From Paraburkholderia agricolaris (GTDB taxonomy: Bacteria > Pseudomonadota > Gammaproteobacteria > Burkholderiales > Burkholderiaceae): a stretch of DNA of 64,000 bases. A program made the translations under genes and the position numbers. Each line of letters begins with the position of its first letter. The stretch's first letter is position 1. This document shows positions 54,179 to 64,000 of this stretch, piece by piece. The notes beneath the pieces were generated by a model that was not told the DNA's origin, made no database searches, and saw only the letters and a program-made list of their open reading frames with translations. Location: contig NZ_QPER01000001.1 of assembly GCF_009455635.1 (NCBI RefSeq), forward strand, positions 1,488,001-1,552,000. The letters run 5' to 3'.

Positions 54179-55039
54179 TTAAGCCTTGGCCGCCGCTTCG
54201 CGCTCGGCGGCTTCGATCGTATTGACGAGCAGCATCGTAATTGTCATCGGACCGACGCCGCCCGGCACCGGTGTGATGTAACCGGCCACTTCCTTGACGC
54301 CGGCGAAATCGACGTCGCCGCACAGCTTGCCGGCTTCGTCGCGATTCATGCCGACGTCGATCACGGCTGCGCCCGGCTTCACCATATCGGCGGTGAGAAT
54401 GTTGCGCAGCCCGGTGGCGGCGACCACCACGTCGGCGTTACGGGTGTGGGCGGCCAGATCGCGCGTCTTGCTGTGGCAGATCGTGACGGTCGCACCGGCT
54501 TCGAGCAGCAGCAGCGCCATCGGCTTGCCGACGATGTTCGAGCGGCCGATCACCACCGCGTTCGCGCCTTGCAGCGGAATTTCGTAAGCCGCCAGCATCT
54601 TCATCACGCCGTACGGCGTGCAAGGGCGGAACAACGGCCGGCCGGTCATCAGCGCGCCGGCATTGGCGACGTGAAAACCATCCACGTCCTTTTCCGGGGC
54701 GATTGCCTCGATCACCTTGTGGCTGTCGATATGCGGCGGCAACGGCAGTTGCACCAGAATGCCGTGGATCAGCGGGTCGCGATTCAGTTCGTCGATGCGC
54801 GCCAGCAGATCGGCTTCCGGCAGATCGGCCGGATAGCGGTCGAACGACGAACCGAGGCCGTTGTCGTGGCACGCCTTGACCTTGTTGCGCACATAGACTT
54901 CACTGGCCGGATTGTCGCCGACCAGCACCACGGCGAGGCCCGGCTGATGGCCGCGAGCAGTGAGGGCGGCGGCACGCGTGGCGACTTCGGCGCGCAGGGT
55001 CTTGGAAAGGGCTAGGCCGTCGATCAGTTTGGCAGTCAT
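54179..55039 (-). CDS. folD: bifunctional methylenetetrahydrofolate dehydrogenase/cyclohydrolase
   Basis: 286 residues from the ATG at 55039, close to the 288 of E. coli Fol[22 protein letters not shown] holds the conserved Tyr and the catalytic Lys, and [20 protein letters not shown] and [15 protein letters not shown] are diagnostic. It interconverts one-carbon forms of tetrahydrofolate using NADP. A TATAAT on the minus strand at 55192-55197 could be its -10, about 150 bases upstream of the start. Confidence 0.96.
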   Translation of the reverse strand: MTAKLIDGLALSKTLRAEVATRAAALTARGHQPGLAVVLVGDNPASEVYVRNKVKACHDNGLGSSFDRYPADLPEADLLARIDELNRDPLIHGILVQLPLPPHIDSHKVIEAIAPEKDVDGFHVANAGALMTGRPLFRPCTPYGVMKMLAAYEIPLQGANAVVIGRSNIVGKPMALLLLEAGATVTICHSKTRDLAAHTRNADVVVAATGLRNILTADMVKPGAAVIDVGMNRDEAGKLCGDVDFAGVKEVAGYITPVPGGVGPMTITMLLVNTIEAAEREAAAKA

Positions 55040-55433
55040 GGTCGGTCGAGATGGGCAGTTTGGAAAGCGGGACAGAGCGCAGGCGCGCGTGACATGGGCG
55101 GCACGTGCGATGGCGCTTTTCATCGGAAACGGGGCGGCACATGAAAAGCGCGCGGCGCGAATCAGGGATAAGCGGCGCTGCAAAGTCCGACATTATACCG
55201 ACCCTGCATGGCGGGCTATGCGGGGATTGCTGCCGCGTGGGAACAGGGCGGCTTCGCGGAGCTTCGGGCTGTGCAGGGGGGCGCTGGCAACGGGGGCGAA
55301 GGCGGTTAGGCAGGTGCTGGTGCCGGCGCGAACCTCAGCATGGATGCCGGCGCCGGACACCGGCGCGAATTCAGAAACAGATCGGCCGCGAACGGGCTGA
55401 TGCGCCGCCGCGGCCGTCGAACCCCTGCGGTCT
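55040..55433. other. 394-base gap upstream of folD
   Basis: No gene. It holds the likely folD promoter (minus-strand TATAAT at 55192-55197, weak -35) and the end of the DUF2950/DUF3300 transcript. No terminator was identified. Confidence 0.45.
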
Positions 55434-56375
55434 TTATGGCTGCACGGCTTGCCAGCTATCGTCCGGATCGAACGATTTAACGGCGGCCGCGGCGCGTGCG
55501 GTTTGCGGCCCCAGGTTCTTCTGATAGACCTGACCCTCCTGATTGACGATAAAGCTCATCACGCCAGTCTTGCCATACTCGGCCGGCGAGGCGATCAGAC
55601 CAAACCCTTTGCTCAGCACGCCGTTCTCCACATAGTTCTGCGCGCCACCTTTCGCGTGCGGACCTTGTGCCGTCAGGATCCGGTAGTGATAGCCGTGATA
55701 GGCCTCGGTCGGCAGGGTGCCGTTGGGCATGGTGGCGGCGAGCGGTCCGAGCGGGCTTTCCGTTTCGCCGGGCGCGGTGACCCAATACAGGCCGTCATGC
55801 TGGCCTTGCGTACTGACGAAGCGCTGGGCGTAGTGCTGGGTCAGGTTGTGATAGTCGTATTGCGAGTCGAGGTAGGCGAGCGAGGTCAGGATCGCCGCGC
55901 GTTCGTTACGGCCGATGCGGCGTGTCAGCATTTCGTCCTGCGCGGCGGGCGGATCGAAACGCCAGCCGTGCGCGGCCTGCACCAGCGGAATCGGCAACGT
56001 CCAGCCACTGTCGCCGACTGCCAGATGCGCGGTTGCGCGTCCCTTGCTCTTCACAGGGTCCTCGACGATCTGATGCCCCTTCGACCATGCGCCGAGGAAC
56101 TGGTAGATATCGTCTTCGCCGATTCCTTCGGAAGGAATGAAGCGATGGAAATCGTTGCCGAGCACGTGTTTGAGCGCGTCCTCGTCGTTGCGGGCCAGGG
56201 CGTCGACGAACGCACTGGCGGCTGCGTCGGCCGTGGGATAGACCGCCTGGGCGTGTGCGGCGGTTGTGCCGAGCAGCAGTACCGGCGCCACCAGCAGGCT
56301 GCCGGTCGTGCCGAGGGCGGCGGCGAGTGTCCGAACGTGGGCGCGCAGGGCGCCGCGGGGAAATAAGCGAATCAT
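55434..56375 (-). CDS. DUF2950-family exported protein
   Basis: 313 residues from the ATG at 56375, set by AGGAGG 8 bases upstream. Signal peptide to about residue 42 (LLLGTTAAHAQA). YPTADAAASAFVDALARNDEDALKHVLG and YHYRILTAQGPHAKGGAQNYV are typical of DUF2950. The function is unknown. It follows the DUF3300 gene by 20 bases, a pairing I recall as recurring in proteobacteria. Confidence 0.85.
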   Translation of the reverse strand: MIRLFPRGALRAHVRTLAAALGTTGSLLVAPVLLLGTTAAHAQAVYPTADAAASAFVDALARNDEDALKHVLGNDFHRFIPSEGIGEDDIYQFLGAWSKGHQIVEDPVKSKGRATAHLAVGDSGWTLPIPLVQAAHGWRFDPPAAQDEMLTRRIGRNERAAILTSLAYLDSQYDYHNLTQHYAQRFVSTQGQHDGLYWVTAPGETESPLGPLAATMPNGTLPTEAYHGYHYRILTAQGPHAKGGAQNYVENGVLSKGFGLIASPAEYGKTGVMSFIVNQEGQVYQKNLGPQTARAAAAVKSFDPDDSWQAVQP

Positions 56376-56395
56376 TAGAGACTCCTCCTGATCGT

Positions 56396-57706
56396 TCAAC
56401 GGTTGCGGCCGAGATGGCGTTCACCGCCGCCACCGCCCAGTCTGCCGCCGCCACCGAAGCTGCCACCTCCGCCGCCGCGCTGGACACCACCGCCGTTTGC
56501 GCCGAGACCTCCACCGCTGCGTTGCTGGCCGCCACCGTTGGCGCCGAAGCCGCCGGAACGGTTACCGGCAGCATTGCGGCTGGTCTGGCCACGCTGCATG
56601 TCCTGCCGGGCGGTATTGCCGTCACCGGCGCCGCGCAGCGCGTTATCGCGATTGACGTTCTGTGCGCGGTTTTGCAGATCGGCGTTGGCGGTGCCTCCCT
56701 GATGAATTCCCTGCACGCGCTGGCTCGCATTGCCGCTCAGGTTCTGGCCGGTGCGGTTCTGCAGGGTTTGCTGCGCCTGGGCACGGGCAGCGTCGTCACG
56801 GCCGCGGTAGGCATCGCGTTGTGCACCGCCGAGGTTGTTGTTGACGTTGCGGTTGAGGTTCGCGTTGTTGACATTGCGATTGACGTTGGTGTTGCGGTTC
56901 CAGTTCGTCGTGCTGCTGTTCACGTTGAGCCGGTTGTTCACATTGATGTTGTTGTACCGGTTCACGTTGATGTTGACGTCATGCGTATTCCAGTTGAAGC
57001 CGCCCCACAACGAATTGGCTACGGCGACGCCCGCGCCGAACGCGAGGCCGGTAGCGAAACCGGTTGCGATTGCATAACCGGGCGGCGGTGGAACATACAC
57101 GGGCGGATAGGCGGGATAGGGCCACGTACCGTAGACGACGGTCGGGTTATACGTCGGCACGTACACCACTTGTGGATTGGCCGGCACGATCTGAATCGTG
57201 CTTTGCTCGACCACGACCTTCTGCTGTGAACTGGTCTTCAGATTGCCGGCGGCCTGCGCCTGTTTGCGCAAGCGTTGCACGGAATCCATCACGTCGTTGG
57301 GCTGGGCAAGAAAGGCGTTGCCCAGTTGCGAGACCCAGTCGGGTTTCGACGCCATCGTCGCGAGGACCTGCGGGAAGGCGACCAGCGATTGCACGCTCGG
57401 ATCCCATGGCTCGGACGCGACTGCTTTGACGGCGTCATCGCCCTGTAGCTTCGCGTTCGCTTTCGACCATGCAGCCGCGGCCTGCACGTCTTGCGGGAAG
57501 GTGGCTGCCATCAGCACCTGCGCGAGCAGGGCGTCGGGATAGAGCGCGATGGGCGCGGTCAGCGAATCGAGTTGCTGGTTCGATATCTTTGCGGCGCTTT
57601 GTGCATAAGCGGCAGTCGGCGCGGCGAGTCCCATGACGAACGGCGCACCCGCGAATGCGGCGCAGATAAGCAACACACGCGAACAGTGTGTTCCGGATCG
57701 TTTCAC
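56396..57706 (-). CDS. DUF3300-family exported protein with Asn-rich and Gly-rich tail
   Basis: 436 residues from a GTG at 57706 with GGGAGGA 7 bases upstream. Signal peptide to about residue 36. The DUF3300 domain (about 40-190) includes LDSLTAPIALYPDALLAQVLMAATFP and IVPANPQVVYVPTYNPTVVYG. Then come a hydrophobic Gly-rich segment (about 215-240), an Asn/Val repeat region (about 240-300; NVNRNVNNANLNRNVNN) and a Gly/Arg-rich tail. The Asn-rich part resembles amyloid or surface-stalk sequence. It is probably periplasmic or outer-membrane associated. Function unknown. Confidence 0.85.
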   Translation of the reverse strand: MKRSGTHCSRVLLICAAFAGAPFVMGLAAPTAAYAQSAAKISNQQLDSLTAPIALYPDALLAQVLMAATFPQDVQAAAAWSKANAKLQGDDAVKAVASEPWDPSVQSLVAFPQVLATMASKPDWVSQLGNAFLAQPNDVMDSVQRLRKQAQAAGNLKTSSQQKVVVEQSTIQIVPANPQVVYVPTYNPTVVYGTWPYPAYPPVYVPPPPGYAIATGFATGLAFGAGVAVANSLWGGFNWNTHDVNINVNRYNNINVNNRLNVNSSTTNWNRNTNVNRNVNNANLNRNVNNNLGGAQRDAYRGRDDAARAQAQQTLQNRTGQNLSGNASQRVQGIHQGGTANADLQNRAQNVNRDNALRGAGDGNTARQDMQRGQTSRNAAGNRSGGFGANGGGQQRSGGGLGANGGGVQRGGGGGSFGGGGRLGGGGGERHLGRNR

Positions 57707-58261
57707 GATGAAATCCTCCCGGCTGGGTTAGACGCGCGAGACTGATGCGCAGCGCATGCTGCGTTGCCCGGACGCAATGAAATGTGGAGCGTGGTGAAGA
57801 GCGTGGCGGGTGGCCCAGATGTGGCCGAACCGATCGATACGACACATGCACCGGCGAAGCAGCCAGGCCACTTCACCTGCTTTGCATTGCCTGACGCCGG
57901 GTATGACAACTGCAGTTCATCTGTCCTGTGCTCATAGGGCATCAGCGATTCCTGCTAAGGAGTTCTGTGTAAATTAGGGGGCACAGCCGAGCTTGTCAAT
58001 CTTGTCGGAGGAAAGAAGTTAATGACGTTTGACGTAAACAGATGCTGACTAATACACAGTAATGCTGAATAGATACAGACGCGCCGAGCCATGCGGCTTG
58101 TCGTCATTGCGTTGGATCAGAAAGCGAAGGGAGAGGCGGCGGGGCAGAGCGGGGCGCGGACGCGGACGGAAAAGGACGGGCCGGACGTGTCGGCAGTCCG
58201 GCCGCTGAAACTCAATCGCGATCCGCGGAGTGGGCCGCGGTCGTTATCGCGCTTGTTATAT
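57707..58261. other. 555-base gap upstream of the DUF3300 gene
   Basis: No supported gene. The stretch from about 57950 to 58080 is less GC-rich and probably holds the promoter of the DUF3300-DUF2950 pair. The right part holds the hairpin at 58179-58203. Confidence 0.5.
58179..58203 (-). terminator. probable terminator of the FixL/FixJ-like operon
   Basis: GGCCGGAC, nine-base loop, GTCCGGCC. On the minus strand it is followed by CGTCCTTTTCC, a weak T-tract, 59 bases after the regulator stop. Confidence 0.55.
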
Positions 58262-58906
58262 CTATTGCGCCGGTTGCGGCTTGTTCGACAACGCGAGACG
58301 CAGCAGATCGGCGACCGTGTTGACGTTGAGCTTTTCCATGATGTTCGCGCGATGCGCTTCAACTGTCTTGATGCTGATGCCGAGGTCGTCGGCGATCTGC
58401 TTGTTCAGACGGCCGGCGATGATGCGCTCGAGCACCTGGTGTTCACGCGCGGTCAGCTTGCCGAGACGTTCGGCGGCGGCGCGCTGTTGCTGCACGCTGG
58501 TGCTTTCGCTGCGTGCCTTGTCGAGCATGCGCTCGACCAGCTTGCGCAGTTCTGCTTCGTCGAACGGTTTTTCGATGAAGTCCATCGCGCCTTTTTTCAT
58601 CGTCGACACGGCCATCGGCACGTCGCCGTGACCCGTCACGAAGATGATCGGCAGCGACGCGTTGTCGGCGATCAGGCGTTCCTGCAACTCGAGCCCGCTC
58701 ATGCCGGACATCCGCACATCGAGAATCAGACAAGCGATCTGGCCCGGATGCGTATGCGGCTGCCATGCGTCGATGAACTGCTCGGCGCTGGAGAAGCATT
58801 GCACGCGGTAGCCGTTCGCCTCCAGCAGCCAGCGCAGCGAATCTCGCACGGCCTCGTCGTCGTCGACGACAAAGACTGTTTCCTGTGTGGTGACTGGGCT
58901 GTTCAT
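58262..58906 (-). CDS. FixJ/NarL-type response regulator
   Basis: 214 residues. The receiver has VDDDEAVRD, phospho-acceptor Asp63 in LILDVRMSGMSG and Lys in FIEKPFDEAEL. A LuxR-type helix-turn-helix follows (LTAREHQVLERIIAGRLNKQIADDLGISIKTVEAHRANIMEKL), the FixJ arrangement. The ATG overlaps the kinase stop by 4 bases. Targets are unknown; the divergent aceE promoter is a candidate by position. Confidence 0.92.
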   Translation of the reverse strand: MNSPVTTQETVFVVDDDEAVRDSLRWLLEANGYRVQCFSSAEQFIDAWQPHTHPGQIACLILDVRMSGMSGLELQERLIADNASLPIIFVTGHGDVPMAVSTMKKGAMDFIEKPFDEAELRKLVERMLDKARSESTSVQQQRAAAERLGKLTAREHQVLERIIAGRLNKQIADDLGISIKTVEAHRANIMEKLNVNTVADLLRLALSNKPQPAQ

Positions 58907-61428
58907 AGCTCTCCCGTAACGGTTTGTGGTGTCGGCGCCTCTGACCCGCCGTTGCTCGGGCCGTCAGGCTCTCCAATAGGCAGACTGCAATGGAACGTGG
59001 CGCCCGTGATGTGGCCGTCAGACTCGACGTTGTTCACCACCCACAGACGACCGCGGTGCGATTCGATAATCGAACGGCAAATGTTCAGCCCCATGCCCAT
59101 ACCGTCGGACTTGGTGCTGTAAAACGGTTCAAACAGACGCTCGGCGGTTGCTTCGTCGACCCCCGGGCCCTGATCCACAACGCTGATGCAGACAAATCCG
59201 CTGTCGAGCCGCACGACCACGCGAATCACGGGGTCGACCGCATTCGGGCGCGCATCGTGCATGGCTTCCACGCCGTTCTTCAGCAGGTTCACCAGTACCT
59301 GCTCGATCAGCACCGGGTCGACGTAGATCACCGGCAAGCGCGAGCGCAGATCGGTCACGATGCGAATCTTGCGCTTGCGCGCTTCGAGTTCCGCGAGACC
59401 CACGGCGTCGGCGACGATATCGGCCACGCGCGTGGCCTGGCGTTTCGGCTCGCTGCGTTTCACGAACTCGCGAATGCGCTTGATGATCATGCCGGCCCGC
59501 ACCGCCTGTTGAGCGGTTTTTTCGAGCACGGGCAGGAGATTGTCAGGCGTCGTCCGACCGGATTTAACCAGTGCGACGGTTCCTGAGCAATAGTTATTGA
59601 TCGCGGCGAGCGGCTGGTTCAGTTCGTGCGCGAGCGACGAAGCCATTTCGCCCATCGTCATCAGGCGGCTGGTGAACTGCAGCTTCTCGTCCTGCTGACG
59701 CGAGAGTTCCTGAGCCTGCTTGCGGGTGGTGATGTCGGTCGCGATCTGCATCTGCGCGAGGTGGCCGTCCACCCACTGAATGTACTGACGGCGCACTTCG
59801 AACCATTTCTGGATGCTTTGCACATAGACTTCCTGCGCATCGGCCGTACTTTCGGTCAGGGCCGCAGCAGGCAGGCCCGCGTAGGTGTCCACCATGTCGA
59901 TCGAATCGGACGACGCCTGCGCGCTATCGAACCCGCCGCCCGCCAGTTCCAGATGACCGTCCGGGCGAATGCCGAACAGGTGGCGGTAGTAGCGGTTGGC
60001 GAACAGCAATTCGGCTTCGTCGGCGGCCAGCACGGAGACGGCGGCGTCCAGACTTTCGAGCACGGTCGTGAAGCGTTCGTGCGCGGCGGCGAGTTCTTCG
60101 CGCGCGCGCTTCGGCTCAGTGATGTCGGTCATCGACGACATCCAGCCGGTCTGGCGGCCCGAGCTGTCGATCAGCGGCGACACGTAGAGCCGCGCGTGGA
60201 ACGACGAACCGTCTTTGCGGCGCACCCGCAATTCGAAACCTGAAGACGGCGCCTTGCCGCGCAGCGTCATGTCGAGCTGGCGTTGCATCTCAGGGTAGGC
60301 GTCGCGCGGCCAGTATGCGAACGGCGCGTTCTTGCCGACCAGATCGCTTTCGTCCCAGCCGGTCATCCGGCAGAAAGCCGGGTTCACGTGCGTGATACGG
60401 CCGTGCATGTCGAGCACGCGCATACCGATCAGCACCGAGTTTTCCATTGCGCGACGAAAGAAGGCCTCGGCGTACAGCGCCTGCTGGGCCTCGAAACGTT
60501 GCCGTGTGTGCTTCCACAGGCTCCACAGACTCCACAGCACGAAGCACGACAGGCCGGCCACCAGCCACACCAGCGTGTTGTTGGTGAAGTTGGTCATCTG
60601 CGGGAACGCGTAGACGCGTACCGAGACACCCTGGCCCGGCGGGTCGAGCGGCAGATCATAGAACATGTCGCGCGGCAGGCGCGGGCGGGTCGACGTGGTG
60701 GTCAACTCGCGGTTGTTCACGTCGATGATCGAGATTTTGTATTTGGCCGACAGCTCGGGCGGAATGTCGTGCTTGAGGATGCCTTCCACCGAGAACACGG
60801 CGGCAATCGTGCCGAGGAAGTCACGGTCGCGGAACACCGGTGTCTGCAGCGTGATGTAGCCATTGCCGAGGTCGTCGTAGATCAGCGGCGAATACACCTG
60901 GCGGCGCGTGTTGCGGGCCTCGGCGAAGGCGGCTTTGACGGCCTCGTCCATCTGCGCGTCGTTCGGTTTGGCAAGGCGCTGGCCGAACACGGGGAGGGCG
61001 GTATTGGGCCAGCGCGGTTGCTGCTGACTCGTATACCAGTTCATGTAGAGGATCTCGGGATGCCCCTGCATGATGTCTGTGGTGGACACCTGGAATGAAT
61101 GCGGATCGGCGTGGCCGGCGACGAGATCGCGGGCGAGGGCCTGAATCTGTTCCTGCGCGCCGGTCATGGACAGGCGGATCTGCTGCTGCGCCCACGCGAC
61201 ATTGCGGTAGAGCGTGTCTTCCTGCTGCTGCTGTTCGCGCCGGTTGAGGCTCCACAGAATCAGGCTCATGACGACCAGAAAAACCAGGATCGACAGCAGC
61301 GGCGTGAGCAAATAGGAGTTCGACCACCACGGTCCGTGGTGCCAGCGGGAGGACGGCGTCGAATCCGCCGGCGAACCAGCGGTGCGCGCCGAGCGAGCGA
61401 AAAGCCGTTCGGTCAACATGCGTGGCAT
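58903..61428 (-). CDS. PAS-domain sensor histidine kinase, FixL/DctB-like
   Basis: 841 residues from the ATG at 61428 (MPRMLTERL); 61419 is an alternative and no ribosome site is clear. One membrane helix near 45-65 (LLSILVFLVVMSLILWSL), a periplasmic sensor of about 230 residues and a second helix (LVWLVAGLSCFVLWSLWSL) precede two PAS domains (RRAMENSVLIGMRVLDMHGRITHVNPAFCRMTGW and a second one). The kinase core has the H-box SSLAHELNQPLAAINNYCSG near 595, the N-box and GMGMGLNICRSIIESH. It senses an unknown outside signal and phosphorylates the overlapping regulator. It is divergent from aceE. Confidence 0.92.
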   Translation of the reverse strand: MPRMLTERLFARSARTAGSPADSTPSSRWHHGPWWSNSYLLTPLLSILVFLVVMSLILWSLNRREQQQQEDTLYRNVAWAQQQIRLSMTGAQEQIQALARDLVAGHADPHSFQVSTTDIMQGHPEILYMNWYTSQQQPRWPNTALPVFGQRLAKPNDAQMDEAVKAAFAEARNTRRQVYSPLIYDDLGNGYITLQTPVFRDRDFLGTIAAVFSVEGILKHDIPPELSAKYKISIIDVNNRELTTTSTRPRLPRDMFYDLPLDPPGQGVSVRVYAFPQMTNFTNNTLVWLVAGLSCFVLWSLWSLWKHTRQRFEAQQALYAEAFFRRAMENSVLIGMRVLDMHGRITHVNPAFCRMTGWDESDLVGKNAPFAYWPRDAYPEMQRQLDMTLRGKAPSSGFELRVRRKDGSSFHARLYVSPLIDSSGRQTGWMSSMTDITEPKRAREELAAAHERFTTVLESLDAAVSVLAADEAELLFANRYYRHLFGIRPDGHLELAGGGFDSAQASSDSIDMVDTYAGLPAAALTESTADAQEVYVQSIQKWFEVRRQYIQWVDGHLAQMQIATDITTRKQAQELSRQQDEKLQFTSRLMTMGEMASSLAHELNQPLAAINNYCSGTVALVKSGRTTPDNLLPVLEKTAQQAVRAGMIIKRIREFVKRSEPKRQATRVADIVADAVGLAELEARKRKIRIVTDLRSRLPVIYVDPVLIEQVLVNLLKNGVEAMHDARPNAVDPVIRVVVRLDSGFVCISVVDQGPGVDEATAERLFEPFYSTKSDGMGMGLNICRSIIESHRGRLWVVNNVESDGHITGATFHCSLPIGEPDGPSNGGSEAPTPQTVTGEL

Positions 61429-61533
61429 TGTAGCGCAGCAAGTCACTAGCAAATGGCGCAAAAAAGCGCTGAAAGAACCGTTATTCGGCGCAAACTAGCC
61501 GACGTATCCGTCGATCGGCAGTCAAATCAGGTT

Positions 61534-61596
61534 GCGCCGCAACAATTTTCCGCATTATGAGAACTGATCTCGTAATTCGAAAATTTTGTTGCGCGG
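61534..61596. promoter_or_regulatory. nested inverted repeat upstream of aceE
   Basis: Inner arms ATTATGAGA (61554-61562) and TCTCGTAAT (61568-61576) around ACTGA match at 8 of 9 positions. Outer arms CGCAACAATTTTC (61538-61550) and GAAAATTTTGTTGCG (61579-61593) match apart from a 2-base indel. Both share a centre near 61565. The right arm overlaps the aceE -35 candidate. Confidence 0.65.
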
Positions 61597-61618
61597 ACGT
61601 CGGGACCCCTTTTACAAT
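61589..61618 (+). promoter_or_regulatory. candidate sigma-70 promoter of aceE
   Basis: TACAAT at 61613-61618 is a good -10. TTGCGC at 61589-61594 is a weak -35 with an 18-base spacer. The leader would be about 70 bases, ending in CAGGAGACGAGC before the ATG. Confidence 0.5.
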
Positions 61619-61694
61619 CGGCCGAAGCTGCCGCGGCCGTGCTTCGTCCGCGTCGTCTGTTCAAAGAGCGTTCCTCTATATCCAGGAGACGAGC

Positions 61695-64000
<2,306 letters not shown>

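Noticed and set aside
53914..54225. Short open frames between folD and prlC
   Set aside because: They are arginine-rich, occur on both strands at the same place and lack start signals.

Overview
The window is a stretch of high-GC chromosome from a Burkholderiaceae bacterium, most likely Paraburkholderia or a close Burkholderia relative. This rests on recognising proteins such as the argA/hrpA pair, the glnA-ntrB-ntrC locus, the ProP-type carrier, the YadA-like adhesin and aceE. No 16S gene is present to fix the species. I see no integrase, insertion sequence, phage module or CRISPR array. Apart from a possible acquired block at the left end, it looks like ordinary vertically inherited chromosome.

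Left end (1-6690): a compact + strand cluster of a TonB-dependent receptor (5' end outside the window), ExbB, ExbD, TonB, a secreted type I phosphodiesterase, an OmpR-type regulator and a sensor kinase. Every junction is short or overlapping, so this reads as one self-contained uptake-and-sensing unit. 6795-17635: small unknown proteins, a YgjP-like metalloprotease, a YdeP/FdhF-type molybdopterin oxidoreductase divergent from a MocR-type regulator, a BMP-family binding protein with a nucleoside deaminase, an LprI-like protein, an SH3/Gly-Pro repeat protein, and a LysR regulator divergent from a DUF4865 gene. 17750-24677: a GAF-PAS-GGDEF-EAL protein, a flavoprotein disulfide reductase, a cupin, DUF488, a TMEM175-like channel and a YfcE-like phosphoesterase.

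24759-35434: a ProP-like carrier, yggX, argA, hrpA and a trimeric autotransporter adhesin. 36015-40649: a secreted beta-propeller, a sterol desaturase-like membrane enzyme, an EI24/CysZ-like protein, a CinA-like protein and a rhodanese whose N-terminus is out of frame at a run of six A. 41089-45479: the nitrogen-control locus glnA-ntrB-ntrC, with a readable NtrC site and sigma-54 promoter ahead of glnA. 45584-55039: an S9 peptidase, exonuclease III, a small protein, initiator tRNA-fMet, a YgeA-type racemase divergent from cytosine deaminase (codA), oligopeptidase A and folD. 55434-64000: a DUF2950/DUF3300 pair, a FixJ/FixL-like two-component pair, and divergently the start of aceE, which runs off the right edge. 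A nested palindrome lies between the last two.

The most interesting items are the TonB/phosphodiesterase/two-component unit, the nested dyad in front of aceE, the homopolymer frameshift in the rhodanese gene, and the back-to-back, apparently leaderless argA/hrpA starts. Coordinates and motifs were read by eye. No database search was run, and family names come from recognising motifs.
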